Position numbers and translations under genes: made by a program. A DNA stretch of 64,000 nucleotides. Source: Druceiella hillmani (lineage: Eukaryota > Arthropoda > Insecta > Lepidoptera > Hepialidae). Location: contig JAYKKI010000008.1 of NCBI GenBank assembly GCA_039881145.1, forward strand, positions 36,727,001-36,791,000, in the 5' to 3' direction. The notes under the pieces are model-generated. The model was given only the letters and a program-made list of their open reading frames with translations, was not told the DNA's origin and made no database searches. Positions 1 to 13,248 of the stretch are shown here, piece by piece; the first letter of the stretch is position 1; the number at the start of each line of letters is the position of its first letter.

Positions 1-198
1 CTATAATAAATCCTCATGTATAAATAGTGATTACGCGTCTAGCTCCATTTGCGTTTCGTATATAGTTTTCTTGCTTAACAAAGACCGACTAAGGTATGTA
101 TATATAACAGCTCAATACATATAAAATATGTTATAGCATCTGTAAGCGGAATTGGCGAAAAGTTGTCTAAAATTAGTTTCAGAACTATGTAGTATTAA

Positions 199-241
199 GC
201 AAGTATTTTGTCTAACCTGAGAGCAAGTATTTTGTCTAACC
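199..241 (+). repeat. 24-bp tandem duplication
   Basis: 'gcaagtattttgtctaacc' at 199-217 and 223-241. Copies B and D have 'gcaattatctcgt' once here, so it is specific to A. Confidence 0.8.
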
Positions 242-3089
242 AATGAGGTTGGATTTGAGTCTGAAACTGAGTTGTAACTACTCGAGCGCAACGAAACAGA
301 GAGAATAAATTACTTAAAATATAGGATTACAAATTTAAATATGTACAAGAGTACTTCCAGATATGTTAATATGCAGACTAAAGATTGACTTCATAATTTC
401 CAAACAAGATATGCTAGTACTGAGTGTCGAAATTAATTATGTTGTAATTATATTAGCGAGAAGTAGAAGAAAGTTTTTAGTAATCCGATATTACCAAAAC
501 CTATAATTGCTATTAAATAAGCAGTTTTATAACACGAATTGATTTGATATTATTATGAACTAAAACTTAGTTAAAAAGATTTTGTGTCAATTTTGATCCT
601 AAAATTTTAAGTACATATTACATTTTTAAAACACTACCTTATTGATTGGTTTAGATAATTATTTTAAGAAGAATAAGGATTATCGTAGAGATTTTCTTTA
701 TCCGCCTTCAATTTCTATTAACACGATGAAATTATCGTATGACTGTAGCTAAATTATAATATATGCAATAAATGGAACATATATATAGTCTAATAAACTG
801 AAAACCAATTATAATGTTCCAACTGAATCCTTTTCCAAAATATAGCTCTGTTTTCTGATACAAGGGCCAGAAATTTAATAAATTGCATAAGCATTTATGT
901 AATGAAATGAAATAAAAAGATATATGAAAGTGGAAACTATAACAAGCTTCTATATTTAAATATAAATCAAATAGTGAAACAAGCTTTATAAACCTAAAGG
1001 GAAAAATAAATATAAATAATGCCACTGAAGCGAAGAGAGTTTATGTAAATAATAGTGAAACCGTTATTACAAAGACGCGTGGAAGACTTCGTCAAAGTAA
1101 ATCCAAGAGACACAAAAAAAATTAATGCAAATTTAATATTTTTTATTAACTTGTTAATAACGTGTTAATATTTTGTATATTTATGGAATGGAAGAAACAA
1201 GTAAGGTGTATGAAAACTGGGCGATATTAGGTTTCATTGTAGCTATTTGCGTTACCTTTGGTGAATAATGGCATGGTGTTTTAGATATACGCAAAAGCAT
1301 TTATGAAAATTTTGTAAAATATGTAAATAAACACCATTTTTAAAAATTACGTTTCGATGATCACTTAATCCGATGTTACGTTGGATCTATAATTAAAATG
1401 ATCGCGTGCTTTAACAGTGTCTGTTGAAATTTATATCGACTAAGATGACGACAGCCAGCGGATAGTTAAACATCAGTTTATTGCGGTTGTAACCGACTCT
1501 ACTATCTTTTAATCTACTTGACGTGTGCTTTATTCTCGGCCTCACTGACTCGAAATTTGTATTAAAACCATACAATTTTTTTGGTGTCCAATAAAATTGC
1601 ATTCACAAATAGTATCAAAAATTAATAATAAAATTATTGATGCTTTCAGTGGTACCACGTGACAATTCTTCATCCCACAACCCATATAGTTTTGTGTTAT
1701 CACTATCCCACACCACATATAGTTTTGTGGTACACTTTATGACAAAACTATCATACCTCTAGGTTTGAAATTTAACATCATAATTTAAAGTCATGTCTAG
1801 ATTTGTTATCTATAGTATTTTTGTATTTAAACCTTTTACTAAATTATGAAAAAATACCAAACAACGATGCGTAATACTAGCATATGGTTACTAGCACTGT
1901 CTCTTATAACATTACGGAATTAATAGTGCATGCAGATGTTTTATATTTCTAGAAGGTTTAATAACAAATTCGTTCATTTTTTTTTAATTTAACTTAAACC
2001 GAATGATTATTCACAGAAACATTTTTTTTGTTAATATACTTGGCGTTGTTTAAATTTTAAAAATTATTTAAAGATAAATAAGTAAGAAGAAAAATTCGGA
2101 AATATGTTTTTATCTCAACCAATATTAAATTAAAAAATGCTTTATTGGATTGATTGAAAAATTGTGTTATTGGATTACAACTTAGGTTTAGTATTTTAAA
2201 TTTAAGATAAAGAAACAATTTATATAAATATTGAAGCAAAGAAAAAACTTCAAGGGCAAGTTCAAAAAAATATTCATACAAGACGACGATATTAGTTACA
2301 TATTATAATTATGTGGTCAGAATTTCATTACTTCGTAATTTATTATTTGTATTATTCGATGTTTAGATATTCTTAGTTTCATGTGTGAAGTCTGTGGTAC
2401 AATAAAGATACGTTTAATATTCTTCTTTCCCTTGGCCTTCAATTATTGAGATGATATGTAAAATAAAATAACTTCAAAATATTTCAAATTATGCAAAAAA
2501 AATTAAATTATAACAAACAACTTAACCTATTTATCGGTAATTCTGAAATCCTGTAATTCCTATTTATTTATTTGTTAACCTTTGAACAGATGTTATTATA
2601 CCAGCGGTATATATTTCTATGAAACAAAGGTTGTCAGTTTAAAAAATGGTCAGTATAAAAAAATGGAAATCTTTGTAAATTTAATATTATTCATAACATT
2701 AATACAGAAGGAATACAAAACGATTTATTGAAAATTCGAACCTAAACTCTTCTCGATCATGGCCTTACTTCTATGACGAACACCGAATTCAAAAATCCAA
2801 ATATCGCTGTAAAAAACTAAAGATTATGTAATAAATTATAGGTTATTATTGTATAAAAAGACTATGTAATAAATTATCGCAAAAACATCCATTTCGTAAC
2901 AGAACAAATTACTCGATACAACAAACGCAAGCAACAGTGAGTAAATTCGACAACCGCTTATGAAGTTATTTAGAATAAATTAGTTGACGTCATTACCTCA
3001 ACTACTATCAATGTTATGTTTACATCAGTTTAAATACCACTTCAATGATAATAAGAGTAATAACTTTACCCAGGAACTGTTTGTAAACT

Positions 3090-3195
3090 GCCAGTGTCTT
3101 CATTGCGAGTGGCACGCGGCCCCTGATAACAATCGCAGGAACATGGAAGAGCGCAATCCATTGCCGAGGGCAGATTCGAGGGCGGGCCCGCCGTT
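3090..3195. other. GC-rich block conserved between A and C
   Basis: Unusually GC-rich for the window. It begins 'cagtgtcttcattgcgagtg' and is repeated at 37492-37600 in C with substitutions and indels. Open frames differ in the two copies (2984-3199 and 37406-37600, both +), so coding is unlikely. B and D lack it. Origin unknown: possibly an old insertion or a former regulatory element. Confidence 0.4.
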
Positions 3196-6109
3196 TTGAC
3201 TGAATTTAGCATTGATACCAACTGTTAGCGGAACCCATTAGTATTCACTACGACAACATTCAAAGCAGATATTAAATATGGACAAGAGATTTTCCCAAAC
3301 TTTGACCACAATTAGATTCAGTATGATGCTAGATGCAAAATTGAGCGATGTCTGATTATTGTCCAAAGAAACGGAACGAAAGAGAGGTAAAAGCTTAAAA
3401 ATTACGTACTTTGGAAATATCCTACCGCAAATATCTATCATCATCATATATATTAATATGCTAAGGTTAAGATGTTACTCTCCCTTTTTAGAAAAAACCT
3501 CACAACTAATCCACATAAATTATATATCATTTTATAGATAAATGCTTGCTCTACCGGCATCCACAACTAAAAAATTTATTATTGCTATTGTTTTTGCAAA
3601 TTAATTAATTATTAAAATTATATACACAAAACAGCAATGCTGCCATCTAACGGCTCAACGTCAATATGATTGACGGTCGGTAAATTTTTTGTTTAATTTC
3701 AAATCCACTCACGTATAAATAAAGTGGCGCTTTAGCTCAATGCTTTTGATACTTGCGCCTCTATATGTCAATTTTAGTAAAATATTTGTTTGATCTGTCA
3801 TGTGAGCTTCATAATGGAATAAATAATGCGAAGACTTCGCACGGGTCACGCTAGTATATATTAAAACAATTAAAAAAAATTTCTTTTTACCCTCATTGGA
3901 ATGCTAAAAGCTGCAATGGAATACTATAAATCGATATTTTTTATTGTGCACATTTTATTTTATTTATTATTTGTTGTTCAGTTGCTTGAATAGTTTTTTA
4001 AAAACCATTCGCAAACAATCGCAGGAACTTATAATTTTTCATCACTCAAAATAATTAATACACTCGTCAAAAAGGTTCAATGTTATTTGCCCATAATTTT
4101 TGGGATTAGTTAGTATGTAATATATATATTAATATATAATTAGATAAAATGTATATTTAGTTAACATGTCAATGATTTTCATTTTACCATTATTTATGTC
4201 ACAAATAAGGCTTAAATATTTTAACTGCAAATTATTAATATTTTCTGGAATAAAATAATTATTATCTGGAATAAAATAAAATTACTTTAAAATTTAGTAT
4301 AGTAGCTGCCTAAACTATTTTTTCTTATGAATTTGAATAACTTCAATTACGTTAAACATAAAGAGTCGTACACAAACAAACATGCCATTTGATTGAATGA
4401 AAATGTTTGTTAAAGTTTCTTAAGTATTTATATGCGAGTGCTACAGGGATCAATCTACTCTGTACAAATGCATAATTTTGAAAATAGTTTTTTACAATAT
4501 ATCTAGAAAACGTATTAGTTATTACTCATTATGTATTTTAATGTACTTATTAATATAATTTACGCCTTATTTTTTAACTAAAAACAAGGCATAAGTCATA
4601 TAACTTACCCCTAAATCTATTAATAGATCGCATAAAGGCCCCCTTGATATAATAATACGAGTAACGATTAGATGGATACCCCTATTTAATTTTTTATCTT
4701 GAAAAACACCATTAAGTTCAATGTCTCGCCGAAATCAAAGGACCTTTCCGTTTGGTTAATAAAGTTATATTATATTCATGTCAAAATAACCTTCACGGCG
4801 TTATTTATTAATTTACTCGCTTCTAATTTTTTCACAGTGGATCTTTAAATTAAAAAAAAACATTAAATATATATGTAATATACCATTATAAGTACATTTT
4901 TGTGGCAAGCAACACATGATTGTAAGGAGTATAATTATCGGAACGTAAATGAACATGGGAAAGGAGCTTTATTTAAAGGAGTTTTTATTTAAAATAAATA
5001 TTTTTAAAATTGTTTAGGATTTCCAGTTGTCCATTTATTTTAATTTTTCTCGAGAAGGTAAAAAGAAAAAAAACTGTCAAGCGCTAGTAGAACTCACACT
5101 ACGAGGGTTCCGTATATATTTAGGAATTTATAAACTTTTAAGGGTATATAACCTTAACAGTTTATAACTTCCTCGAATCGATTTACAAATAATAATTTTT
5201 CACAACTTAAATACATTGCCCACTATAATTTTCACATGCGTAAAAACAAACTAATTATCAAGAAATATAATTCCACACGAACAGTTGTTTCTTTTAGATT
5301 TTTTCCTTTACTTTATTGTATCTGCCATACAATTTCCCATTATGCTGACTTTCAATCAACAAGGTCGAACGGAAATACCATATAGGCTTGATGATCAGTG
5401 CGTAAGACTATTATTGGAACAAAAAATATACGTTTTAAAGGACCATATCTTTTTGTTGCATGAAACAAAAAACTTGATTTTAATCAACGTAAGGCTATAG
5501 GCTACAGTTCATGAGATTAGGATACTTCAACTTGATATCTTAAGCCGTTTCTAAGAAAAAGGGTTTGAACAGAGAGTCGAACAGATGGAGGAACAGCCAA
5601 GTAATTCTACCCGTTTTATCATTTTGAATGACAGAACCCTAAAAATGAAAAAATAATAATTTCTATTAAATAATTGTGTTAAAAAGAAATATTTGTTTGT
5701 TCCAATAATTTTCTGTACACATGTTTGAAAAATGTTTCCTGTCTCTATTGTTTTGCATAGTTTTAAAAAATCGGATTTTTGCAGATATATTTTACTTCTG
5801 TCAATTTCTTTCTGACATTCGAAAAATATGTGTAAATTGGTGTTTATATTATAAGTTCTATTATTGATTTTTGATTAGACAAGTAAATTGAACCTAATTA
5901 TAAAACCAAATATTATTAATTTGTCATTGTTACAGAAAATGTATTTAATGTAAATTTTATCAAATTAGGCTTATTAAATCATAATTGTAACTGTATTTAA
6001 ACATGGTGATATACCTCCAAATATTTCGTCAATTTCGTCACCACAACAACTTAAGCACACATGCATGCAAAACCGAAATTAATATACATTGTGTCCAATT
6101 TCTTATTAG

Positions 6110-6340
6110 GGCATAAAACCTTGCACACCGGTAGCGTCGACGCTAGGGTCAAAACGTCACCACGCATCGAACAAGATATTACCGAACTTGCTTATTTATA
6201 AAAGCGGTGACATGATAAGTTGCAGGCGGCGAAACTCCCTGCGGACATTTTACACTCGAAGATAGGAAAGAAGATAACGCATGCCCGCGTTAGTGGAGTA
6301 TATATTTCATAATAGTCGTAAACCATCTATGGTTTAATAT
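6110..6340. other. Conserved block in A, B, D and E
   Basis: 'gtagcgtcgacgcta', 'cgaacttgcttattta', 'gcaggcggcgaaactc' and 'cgttagtgga...tcgtaaaccatctatgg' recur at 18070-18265, 43125-43650 (split by retroposon copy 7) and 58610-58830. It is among the best-preserved parts of the unit and GC-richer than average. A TATAAAAG string (6197-6204) exists only in A, so I do not call a promoter. Confidence 0.45.
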
Positions 6341-7194
6341 ATGGAGTGAAATAAATTTACTTATCTGCACTTAAGTCATGTCTAATTAACAGAGAAGGCA
6401 TTTTGTATATAAGATATTCAATAAGTATGTCAGGGTTTACATTGTGTGACAAGCTTTTTCTCAATATCTTCTAAAACTGAAAAAAACCCTCTAGTTGTAC
6501 ATCAGATATTTTAGGACGAAATAATGACGTTTTGATATCTTGTAAAAGAATATTATAATATTGTCACACAAAATATTTTAAGTCATTAATTGCATCGGTA
6601 GACTTCCAATCTTATAATTTTGAGAATAGTCACGTCGTGTAGCTTTCTTTAAGTATACATATTCCAAGGACAAAAAAATATTTTATTAATAACAATTTCA
6701 TTGAGGTAACTTAATATTTTACTAAAAAAGTTTGCTTATGTGTATAACAAGTTCCCTTCTAATTGTGAAACATCTGGATTACAAAAATTAAAAAGTTATG
6801 TTCGAAAAATGCGTTTTAAAACTTATTTGAATAACATTGGAAACAGCAACAGACAAATTTTGATACAATTTTCAACAAATTCTTTTACATTATCTTTATC
6901 ATTTTTTAACATTTTTATTTTCCGGTTACCATATTAATTTGCAATTCAATTGAAATATCAAACTAATATGAATGGTACGTATAATTTAGTAAATTGTAAA
7001 ATGACTCAACTCAAGATTTTGAGTTGTGGTACCACTGTACATTTTTCAATAGGTTTTAGGGTAAAATTCGACTAACAGTTGAAAATGATGATTTATATCT
7101 TAATTATTAAATTTACTAAATGAAAACTTTCTTTGCAATATTATTAATTTATTTATTTGCGTACTTCAATGTATACAATTAATATATATGGTAG

Positions 7195-7322
7195 ACTAAT
7201 TGCTACGCGAGTCCAGCCCCGCTTGATGAGCAGCCAGGAATCGAACCCGGGTACCAGCGATGCGCCGCTCCGTCAAAAACCCATGCCTTGTGGTCACCCT
7301 AACACTCCACGGTGACAACATA
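7195..7322 (-). mobile_element. SINE/LINE-tail-like block (A), shared with E
   Basis: On minus, the order is 'gtggagtgttagggtgacc', a segment with GGTTCGATTCC (B-box-like), then 'gagcagccagg' complement and 'gcggggctggact'. GC content is far above the surroundings. Copy E has the shorter equivalent at 59685-59765, lacking about 45 bp that include the B-box-like part. Probably an old tRNA-derived SINE or a LINE 3' end; family not recognised. Confidence 0.4.
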
Positions 7323-9477
7323 TATATTGATTACTTGCATTCAATTAATTTCGTTATTAAACGAACCCTGTATTCAACGTAATGTACTCTCAATTAGATA
7401 TAATTATGGTTTATTACATGATAAGTATATTGATAGAAATATTAGTGGTGAGTACCTTTTAGCGCGAGAGTGTTTTCATTTTTAAATTATTTTATTGAAA
7501 TAAACATTTCCTGTGAGCGATTTAGCATTACACACCTCTAATCTATAAGATCGCTACAGTAACTTGTTCTAATCTTTTCATTTATTGAAATGGGTTTTTA
7601 ACTGACTTTACGACTGATACAGCGTCGATAGAGAAGATGACTAGATCTTTGCTATTTATTAGTTTTATTGTATTAAATCATTTTATGAAGCTGAAATGGA
7701 AAATATTTTTTCTCGCTACTGTGACAATGAAAATTATATCTTTCTAATTAAGTATGGAGCAGTATATATTTAATTTTTATTTAAACTAATATTACTATTT
7801 TTTAAAAAATCATGTTTTAATTTATATCGTTCTTTTTTTTCTAAATAATATCCAAACTTAAAAACAAATGGTATTAATTGTCGCTCCTTAGTAATTGGTA
7901 ATAACGGCACATCATCTCTATAATAAATATTATTATATATCGATGAACATTTACGCATTCTTCTGCCCATTTCATCTAAATCTCATCCACACTATCCCGT
8001 TTTATTCATTACCTACAGTTCAGTTTGCTTTCTTCAGATACTCTCCAAATACGAGGAGACATACCCAATATTGAAGCCACATTCCTAATTTTTTTAGAAA
8101 CCTGTAATGTTATCCATTGGATTTTATGTTATATGAATGTATGTAAAAAAACCCACATTACAAGTCGTGACAAATTAATTTTTTTTTCTTTTCATACAAG
8201 CTCTACTATTACAAAAATGCCAAGGTAAATGTGTAGAACTATCCTTACTACATTATTGTTACGGACATAAAATAATTTAATAAAGTTATTGTAGGTTTAT
8301 TTTTCGAGACATTTTTTGGCATATTTTTAGATTATTTTTTTTGAGTTAAATAAACTTAATAATTAAACATTTATTCAATGAAGTTATTGTACTGAAAATT
8401 GAATATGTTTACAATAATTTGACTAGTTCACTTTACACACTACTTTGATAAAATAATACCATCTCATTTATAGATGTTGCATTATGGAAATAAAACATGC
8501 AGACTACTGCTTCTTTCTTAATTCTTTCTCTTTGAATTAAATTTAAATTCCGGTATGATGAACACACTCAACACCTTGGCTTATATTAAAAGTGACATAT
8601 GAAATAGATCATCACAGCTTCCATACTGAAAATCTTTAGAGAAATTACCTTTCAGAGGGCGTTTTATTGAATACGCATAAATATAGCTAGTCGCATTGAA
8701 TACTTTCGGTTTATATTTATTTAATAATAACTATTTAAAACATTCGATTTAGATTATTATATTTTCCAGGATATTATTCAATATTTTACCTTTTCATTTG
8801 GTAATCGAGATTATACCCAGCTTGGAGACCTTATTTCAAAGCTGACCGATATGATTGAACTACTAATATGACGGAATCCAAGAAACATAACGTTGCACTA
8901 AATGAAATACGTTAACTTTTAATGGAGACCTTATACCCATATCAGGATGCTAAAGAAAGTTTGCATTTGGGTAGTATGTTTTTAATTACTCTCAAGACAT
9001 AACTTGGTGGCGATCGTCCGGCAAATGGGCCGCCGTCAAATTTTGTGTCTTCCGTCGTCACGCTCAATTAATTCATGAATAATATATGAAGCAAAACGCA
9101 CTGCGAGTGTTTATGTTCTTAGTTTCCAAGTGAAGTTAGGGGCTTCATTTCACCGAATATTATCTGCACTAAATGAACCTAATTCGTCAAGAGATTACGT
9201 TTAAGAGTTAATTTTTCTATTAGAAAAATATACCTTTATTAACAGATGCGTAATGTAGAAAACATCATCTATGTTCACGTAAACTGTGTACTGATCAATG
9301 TTCAAGTTTTTAAAGACATTATAAAACGACGTGCAAGAAATTTACAGTTATCAAAAATTTTAATTCAGAAGTTCGTTTGTTTGTTGGTTATTTAACCGCA
9401 CTAAAATGGCTAATCAATTTTCATAAAGTTAACAAACAATAAATATGTTTATAACACATTCCATTACCTAGAAATAT

Positions 9478-9530
<53 letters not shown>
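9478..9530. repeat. (TA)n microsatellite
   Basis: Near-perfect TA repeat with one GTA interruption. The equivalent tract in E is 60847-60920. Confidence 0.9.
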
Positions 9531-9533
<3 letters not shown>

Positions 9534-9635
9534 AGAGATTAAAATGATAGTAAACGAATAAATAAACTGACTGTCCAGCGAGATTTTACACTGACAATTT
9601 CATAGAATCATTATAAAAATTTATCAATATCGGTA

Positions 9636-9796
9636 ATTGAATATATTTGAAGTTAATTTTGTAGAAATTCATTATTCACAATTAAATGAAACTACGTGAT
9701 GTAGTATTATTCCTACTTTTTTTAAATTCTTTACCACAACCTAGGTTTCGTTGTATGACAACATCTTCAGGTGGGCAATTAGCAAAGACCTTTGAA
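9636..9796 (-). mobile_element. Palindromic hammerhead retroposon, one arm (copy 1)
   Basis: One arm of the palindromic family, read from its constant end at the left ('attgaatata') to a truncated right end near 9796. Carries the outer arm with the quasi-palindrome 'actacgtgatgtagt' and the hammerhead-like motif at 9734-9775 on the minus strand. Copy E lacks it at the equivalent place (about 61060-61150), but the flanks have changed too much to define a target-site duplication. Confidence 0.6.
9734..9775 (-). ncRNA. Hammerhead ribozyme-like motif
   Basis: On the minus strand: helix I strand CCAC, core CUGAAGA, one extra U, stem II GUUGU-CAU-ACAAC, GAAA, helix III ACC-UA-GGU, then U at position 17 and GUGG closing helix I. 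All invariant core positions are met and N7 is A. U at the cleavage position is allowed but usually slower than C. Known: type-I hammerheads of this minimal form occur in Penelope-like elements. Inferred: this copy may still fold. Activity is untested. Confidence 0.5.
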
Positions 9797-10368
9797 AACA
9801 AATGCTTGTGTTCAAGGCTTATATTTCCTTATTTGTTACTTACTTTAATTCGTCACTAGTGAATGATTGACTTCCTGAAATATGCATAATATGACCTTCA
9901 ATTATTTTCGGTTAATTTCGAAATGAACATGTTTCAATAAGGGTCATACATTATTTCATGAGGTTCGCACTTACAAATACGTGTTATGAAAATCCTAATT
10001 AAAATCACTAAAATGGTATTAAGAATACAAAGGAAAGCACAAGAACGATTAACGTTTTATTTCACTGATCTTACAAGTTATGTGCTAAACAAATATTTGT
10101 CATGAAGCCTTTAATTTTTTTCATTACTGAATGAACATAACTTTCACAAACATAACCTTCAAACTATTAAATTTAAATTTAATATTATATAAGATTTTAA
10201 TTAATTTTATGATCGTATTAATTTCTATCTCAGTTTTAAATAGCGTCCTCCAAAATAAAGGCTCCAGGTAATGATAAATGGCTTAAAATAAAGACGAAAA
10301 TTAGCGTGTAATTAGTCTCATTAACAGATATTACAATTAAAACAAGGTGTACTGCCAATTCATTAAAG

Positions 10369-10369
<1 letters not shown>

Positions 10370-10444
<75 letters not shown>
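10370..10444. repeat. (TA)n microsatellite
   Basis: TA repeat with one AAA interruption. The Tyr/Ile frame 10337-10525 (-) is produced by it. The equivalent place in E (near 61715) has no TA tract. Confidence 0.9.
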
Positions 10445-10447
<3 letters not shown>

Positions 10448-10689
10448 ATATTCGTTAAAGATAAACAAAAATAATAATAAACAAACAAAAACTTTTCGTG
10501 AAACATTTTTCAAATTAGCATGCAATGAAATGTTTCATTTGGAAGAAAAGTAAAAGTCTTATTTCGACGGAACTAACAATAGGGAAGATATAAGACGGAA
10601 AAGAAGAAAGATTTTACCCTCTTATCTTTCAATCACTACGTAGCGGTGGAAGGAGAAAGGGTGTTCATTTCGTACTAATTAGCATTGTT

Positions 10690-10800
10690 CTACCGTCCAT
10701 AATATCATACTGGGCTTCTGAACGGGGCCGGCGCTACGAGGGACTTCCCCCTTACAATCGATTAAAGATAAGTATAATTAGTGAAAGTTTCCCTTCTTGG
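10690..10800. other. Conserved block in A, B, D and E
   Basis: 'atcatactgggcttctgaa', 'gacttcccccttacaat' and 'aaagataagtataattag' recur at 30735-30815, 50995-51080 and 61965-62045. No coding frame is shared. Useful as an alignment anchor for the unit. Confidence 0.5.
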
Positions 10801-11693
10801 ACGTACTTTTATACACTTTATGGATTGTGTTTTTTTTTAAATTGTAAGCTTCTGTGGTAGCACGAAAAAGAATTACAATCTTGAAAATTATTTGAAATTT
10901 TGGAAACCACAAACTTTACGCTAATTGAATAGCGACGAAAATTAGAGTCTTTTTGTATGAGTCTAACCGGTAGGGAAAATGAAATTATTATGTCCTATCT
11001 TTTGGCTAACTCGTGGTTCTCTTTCTCAGGAAATAGTTTTATTATCAACTTGGAATTTGGCACAGAAGAAATGTTGGATATACATTATTTCTTATTCACA
11101 GCGGGATTGAAAGGAATGCGGAAGCGGGCTTTTTACATGGAAGGTCTGTGTTTACACGCTCGTATTTCCGAAACTTGGTAGCGGAAAAATCTGAAATTAT
11201 TTGAAAAGTATAGTTAATATTAAATTAAAAATAAAGGAAAGGTCCAGGTACCTACAGCGTTTGAGAAAAACAATGCTTCTACTTTCCCTCTCTGACTCCT
11301 TAATTTTTAGATTAAATTATTGTATATAAAGTGTTGTAGTTTTGTCATAGAATTTATCATTCTTAACACTTACCGCGCGAGTTCTACTCACAATTGGTGG
11401 GATTTATTTAATTAATAATTTAGAAAATTTCGTTCAAAATTTAGTTAAGGCACTAAATTGTTTTTGAGTCGGTTTAAAATATTAATTATTATTTAAAGTA
11501 GACTTTTATGAAACATACAGCAATACTTACATTATTCCACTTGACCTCTTTTCCTGTCCATACATGTCTCATATAGCTAAAAGTTTTGAATATTAAAATA
11601 TCGATTGCCTTTCTAAACACAAACAAGTCTCATGCACTTAATGACGCTCTCGTATAATACGGTAGTGGGAATAATTATACACTAAATTGTTTC

Positions 11694-11916
11694 CTAAGTG
11701 GAGTCGTTCGGTTGAGCCCTTTTGACTGTCTCGCTTAAAATAATTAATATGTCGAAGAAAGAAAATACTGGCGTATACTTCGTGAGTTTAATAATAACGA
11801 AAACTATTGGGGAAGTTACGGATATTGTCAAAATAGAAAACCTCACCGAGAGATACTGGCTAGAGCAAACTGCACAAAGCAAGCCATTTGCAGTCAGAAC
11901 AATTCTCAAATATTGA
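11694..11916 (+). other. Conserved block with short open frames
   Basis: Best-conserved part of the unit. Counterparts: 31611-31835 (B), 52635-52855 (D) and, inverted, 62985-63215 (E). In A a frame reads KENTGVYFVSLIITKTIGEV and later ERYWLEQTAQSKPFAVRTI. In E (- strand) the equivalent frame keeps NTGVYFMSLIVTKTIGEV and the same C-terminal string. In B and D the frame is shifted and stopped. The frame has no ATG before an internal Met and no recognisable domain. Opposite-strand frames in the same place (11694-11909 -, 62902-63210 +) are equally open, which argues that nucleotide identity rather than protein selection explains it. Confidence 0.35.
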
Positions 11917-13139
11917 ATGATGAAAGTCCATTTATATATTTTTTAAAAGGCTATAACTAAGTATCAGTTTGGATATTTGAACAAATAATGGCTGAACATC
12001 AAATGAGATGATATATTGCTTTTCAGTGTTATATTATCTTTTTATATTACATTTTCAACGGCAATATATCCAAATGAAAATTTTTCAAATAACTCAATTT
12101 AGTTATTGTTGAGATTCCAATATCAATTCATTAATAGAAAGAAAAAGTTATGAGTTGACTTTCAGAAGCAACTTCTAAGAATTTATTTTGTTGAATAGAA
12201 GAACAAAAATTACCACCATTAATTTGTACAATAAGTCTGTACTTTATTATCTGGTCATTTCTGTTTACAGACCAGAGCAATACAAAAATTAATATCACTC
12301 AATTTAATCGTCATAGTTTGTACATACAACAATAAAAAATTATTGATTTGGCTCAATATAATTAATAAAAATCTATTGTTAGAAAAAAATCCTAATAATT
12401 TAAAACTTTATATAACAAATAATCTAGAAAAGCGATGTCAAATATTTTTTTATCTGTAAATGGTTTATTAATGGCTACGGACCTTATATAATAATTTAGC
12501 TAAAGTAATAGGTTTTACCATATTGTAACTTTTCCATAAAGTTTGAAATAACGAGGCTAACTCATAAAGTTAAAAGATTAAATCATAAAGTTATAAACTT
12601 TAGAGATAAATTAGGTTTATGGAAAAAAGTAGACAACAGAAATTTCAAAGTCCGTAATATTGTTATTATACTAAAGTAGCATCTCGACTCTCAAGAAAAG
12701 ATCTCGGCCATTGATCATGGTTCCAATACACAGGTGGATGAAACAGTATATGTTGTATATACTATAAAGACACTACATCTCATTTAAACTTTTTTTTAAA
12801 AGCTCTATGTAATTCAGCAGATAGCGTTGAGAAGAATCTACAGCAAAACAGTTTCTTATAATAGATTAACACATACATTTATATAAACTTAAAATAAATA
12901 TTATATAAACTTGCTTATCAAAGACGAGCAGAGGTATGTTTATATCAAAGCCTCATATGTACACAAATACTTAATATTAGATATAAGCAGAATTAGCGAA
13001 GAGTTGTATGCCACTAGTTTCAGAACAAGTATTGCCAGCAATTATCTCGTCTCACCAGTGAGGTTCAATTTGCGTATGAAACTTACGTGTAATTGCTCAA
13101 GCACAAGGAAACACAGAGAATCAGTTACTTAAAATATAG

Positions 13140-13248
13140 CTCACAATTAAACTCAATTAAAGAAAGTAGAAATAATATTACATTACGTAGTTTCGTTTAA
13201 TTGTGAATAAAGAATTTCTACAAAAATTAACGTCAAATATATTCAATA
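13140..13248 (+). mobile_element. Palindromic hammerhead retroposon, truncated (copy 2)
   Basis: A 109-bp fragment of the right arm, ending in the family's constant end ('aaatatattcaata'). It is flanked by the 11-bp direct repeat TTAAAATATAG at 13129-13139 and 13249-13259. Copy A near 315-330 has a single TTAAAATATAG running straight into 'gattacaa', so an empty site is visible in the paralogue. The other end is truncated inside the arm, before the hammerhead. Confidence 0.75.

Larger units (their letters stand above)
1..12616 (+). repeat. Macro-repeat unit, copy A
   Basis: Non-coding copy of the large repeat that fills the window. It starts close to the unit start: its first ~80 bases align with 34700-34790 and 38315-38390. 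Landmarks in order: 'cttgcttaac' near 78, the 'atgatcgcgtg' block near 1398, a GC-rich block 3090-3195, the 'aatacgag' block near 4660, 'acaacaactt' near 6045, a GC-rich block 6120-6330, a SINE-like block 7200-7320, and conserved blocks near 9850-10060, 10220-10330, 10690-10800 and 11694-11916. It aligns with E from about 4600 onward and with C over its first 3.8 kb. The 8690-9470 part is absent from E. Divergence is substantial, with many indels. No frame is conserved along it and no gene is recognisable. Confidence 0.75.

Noticed and set aside
732..1025. 97-codon frame on minus, rich in Phe/Ile/Tyr
   Set aside because: Composition is that of AT-rich non-coding DNA; the equivalent in C (35510-35765) is not open in the same frame.
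6190..6330. TATA-box promoter (TATAAAAG at 6197)
   Set aside because: The string is not kept in B, D or E although the surrounding block is, and no transcript unit can be proposed downstream.
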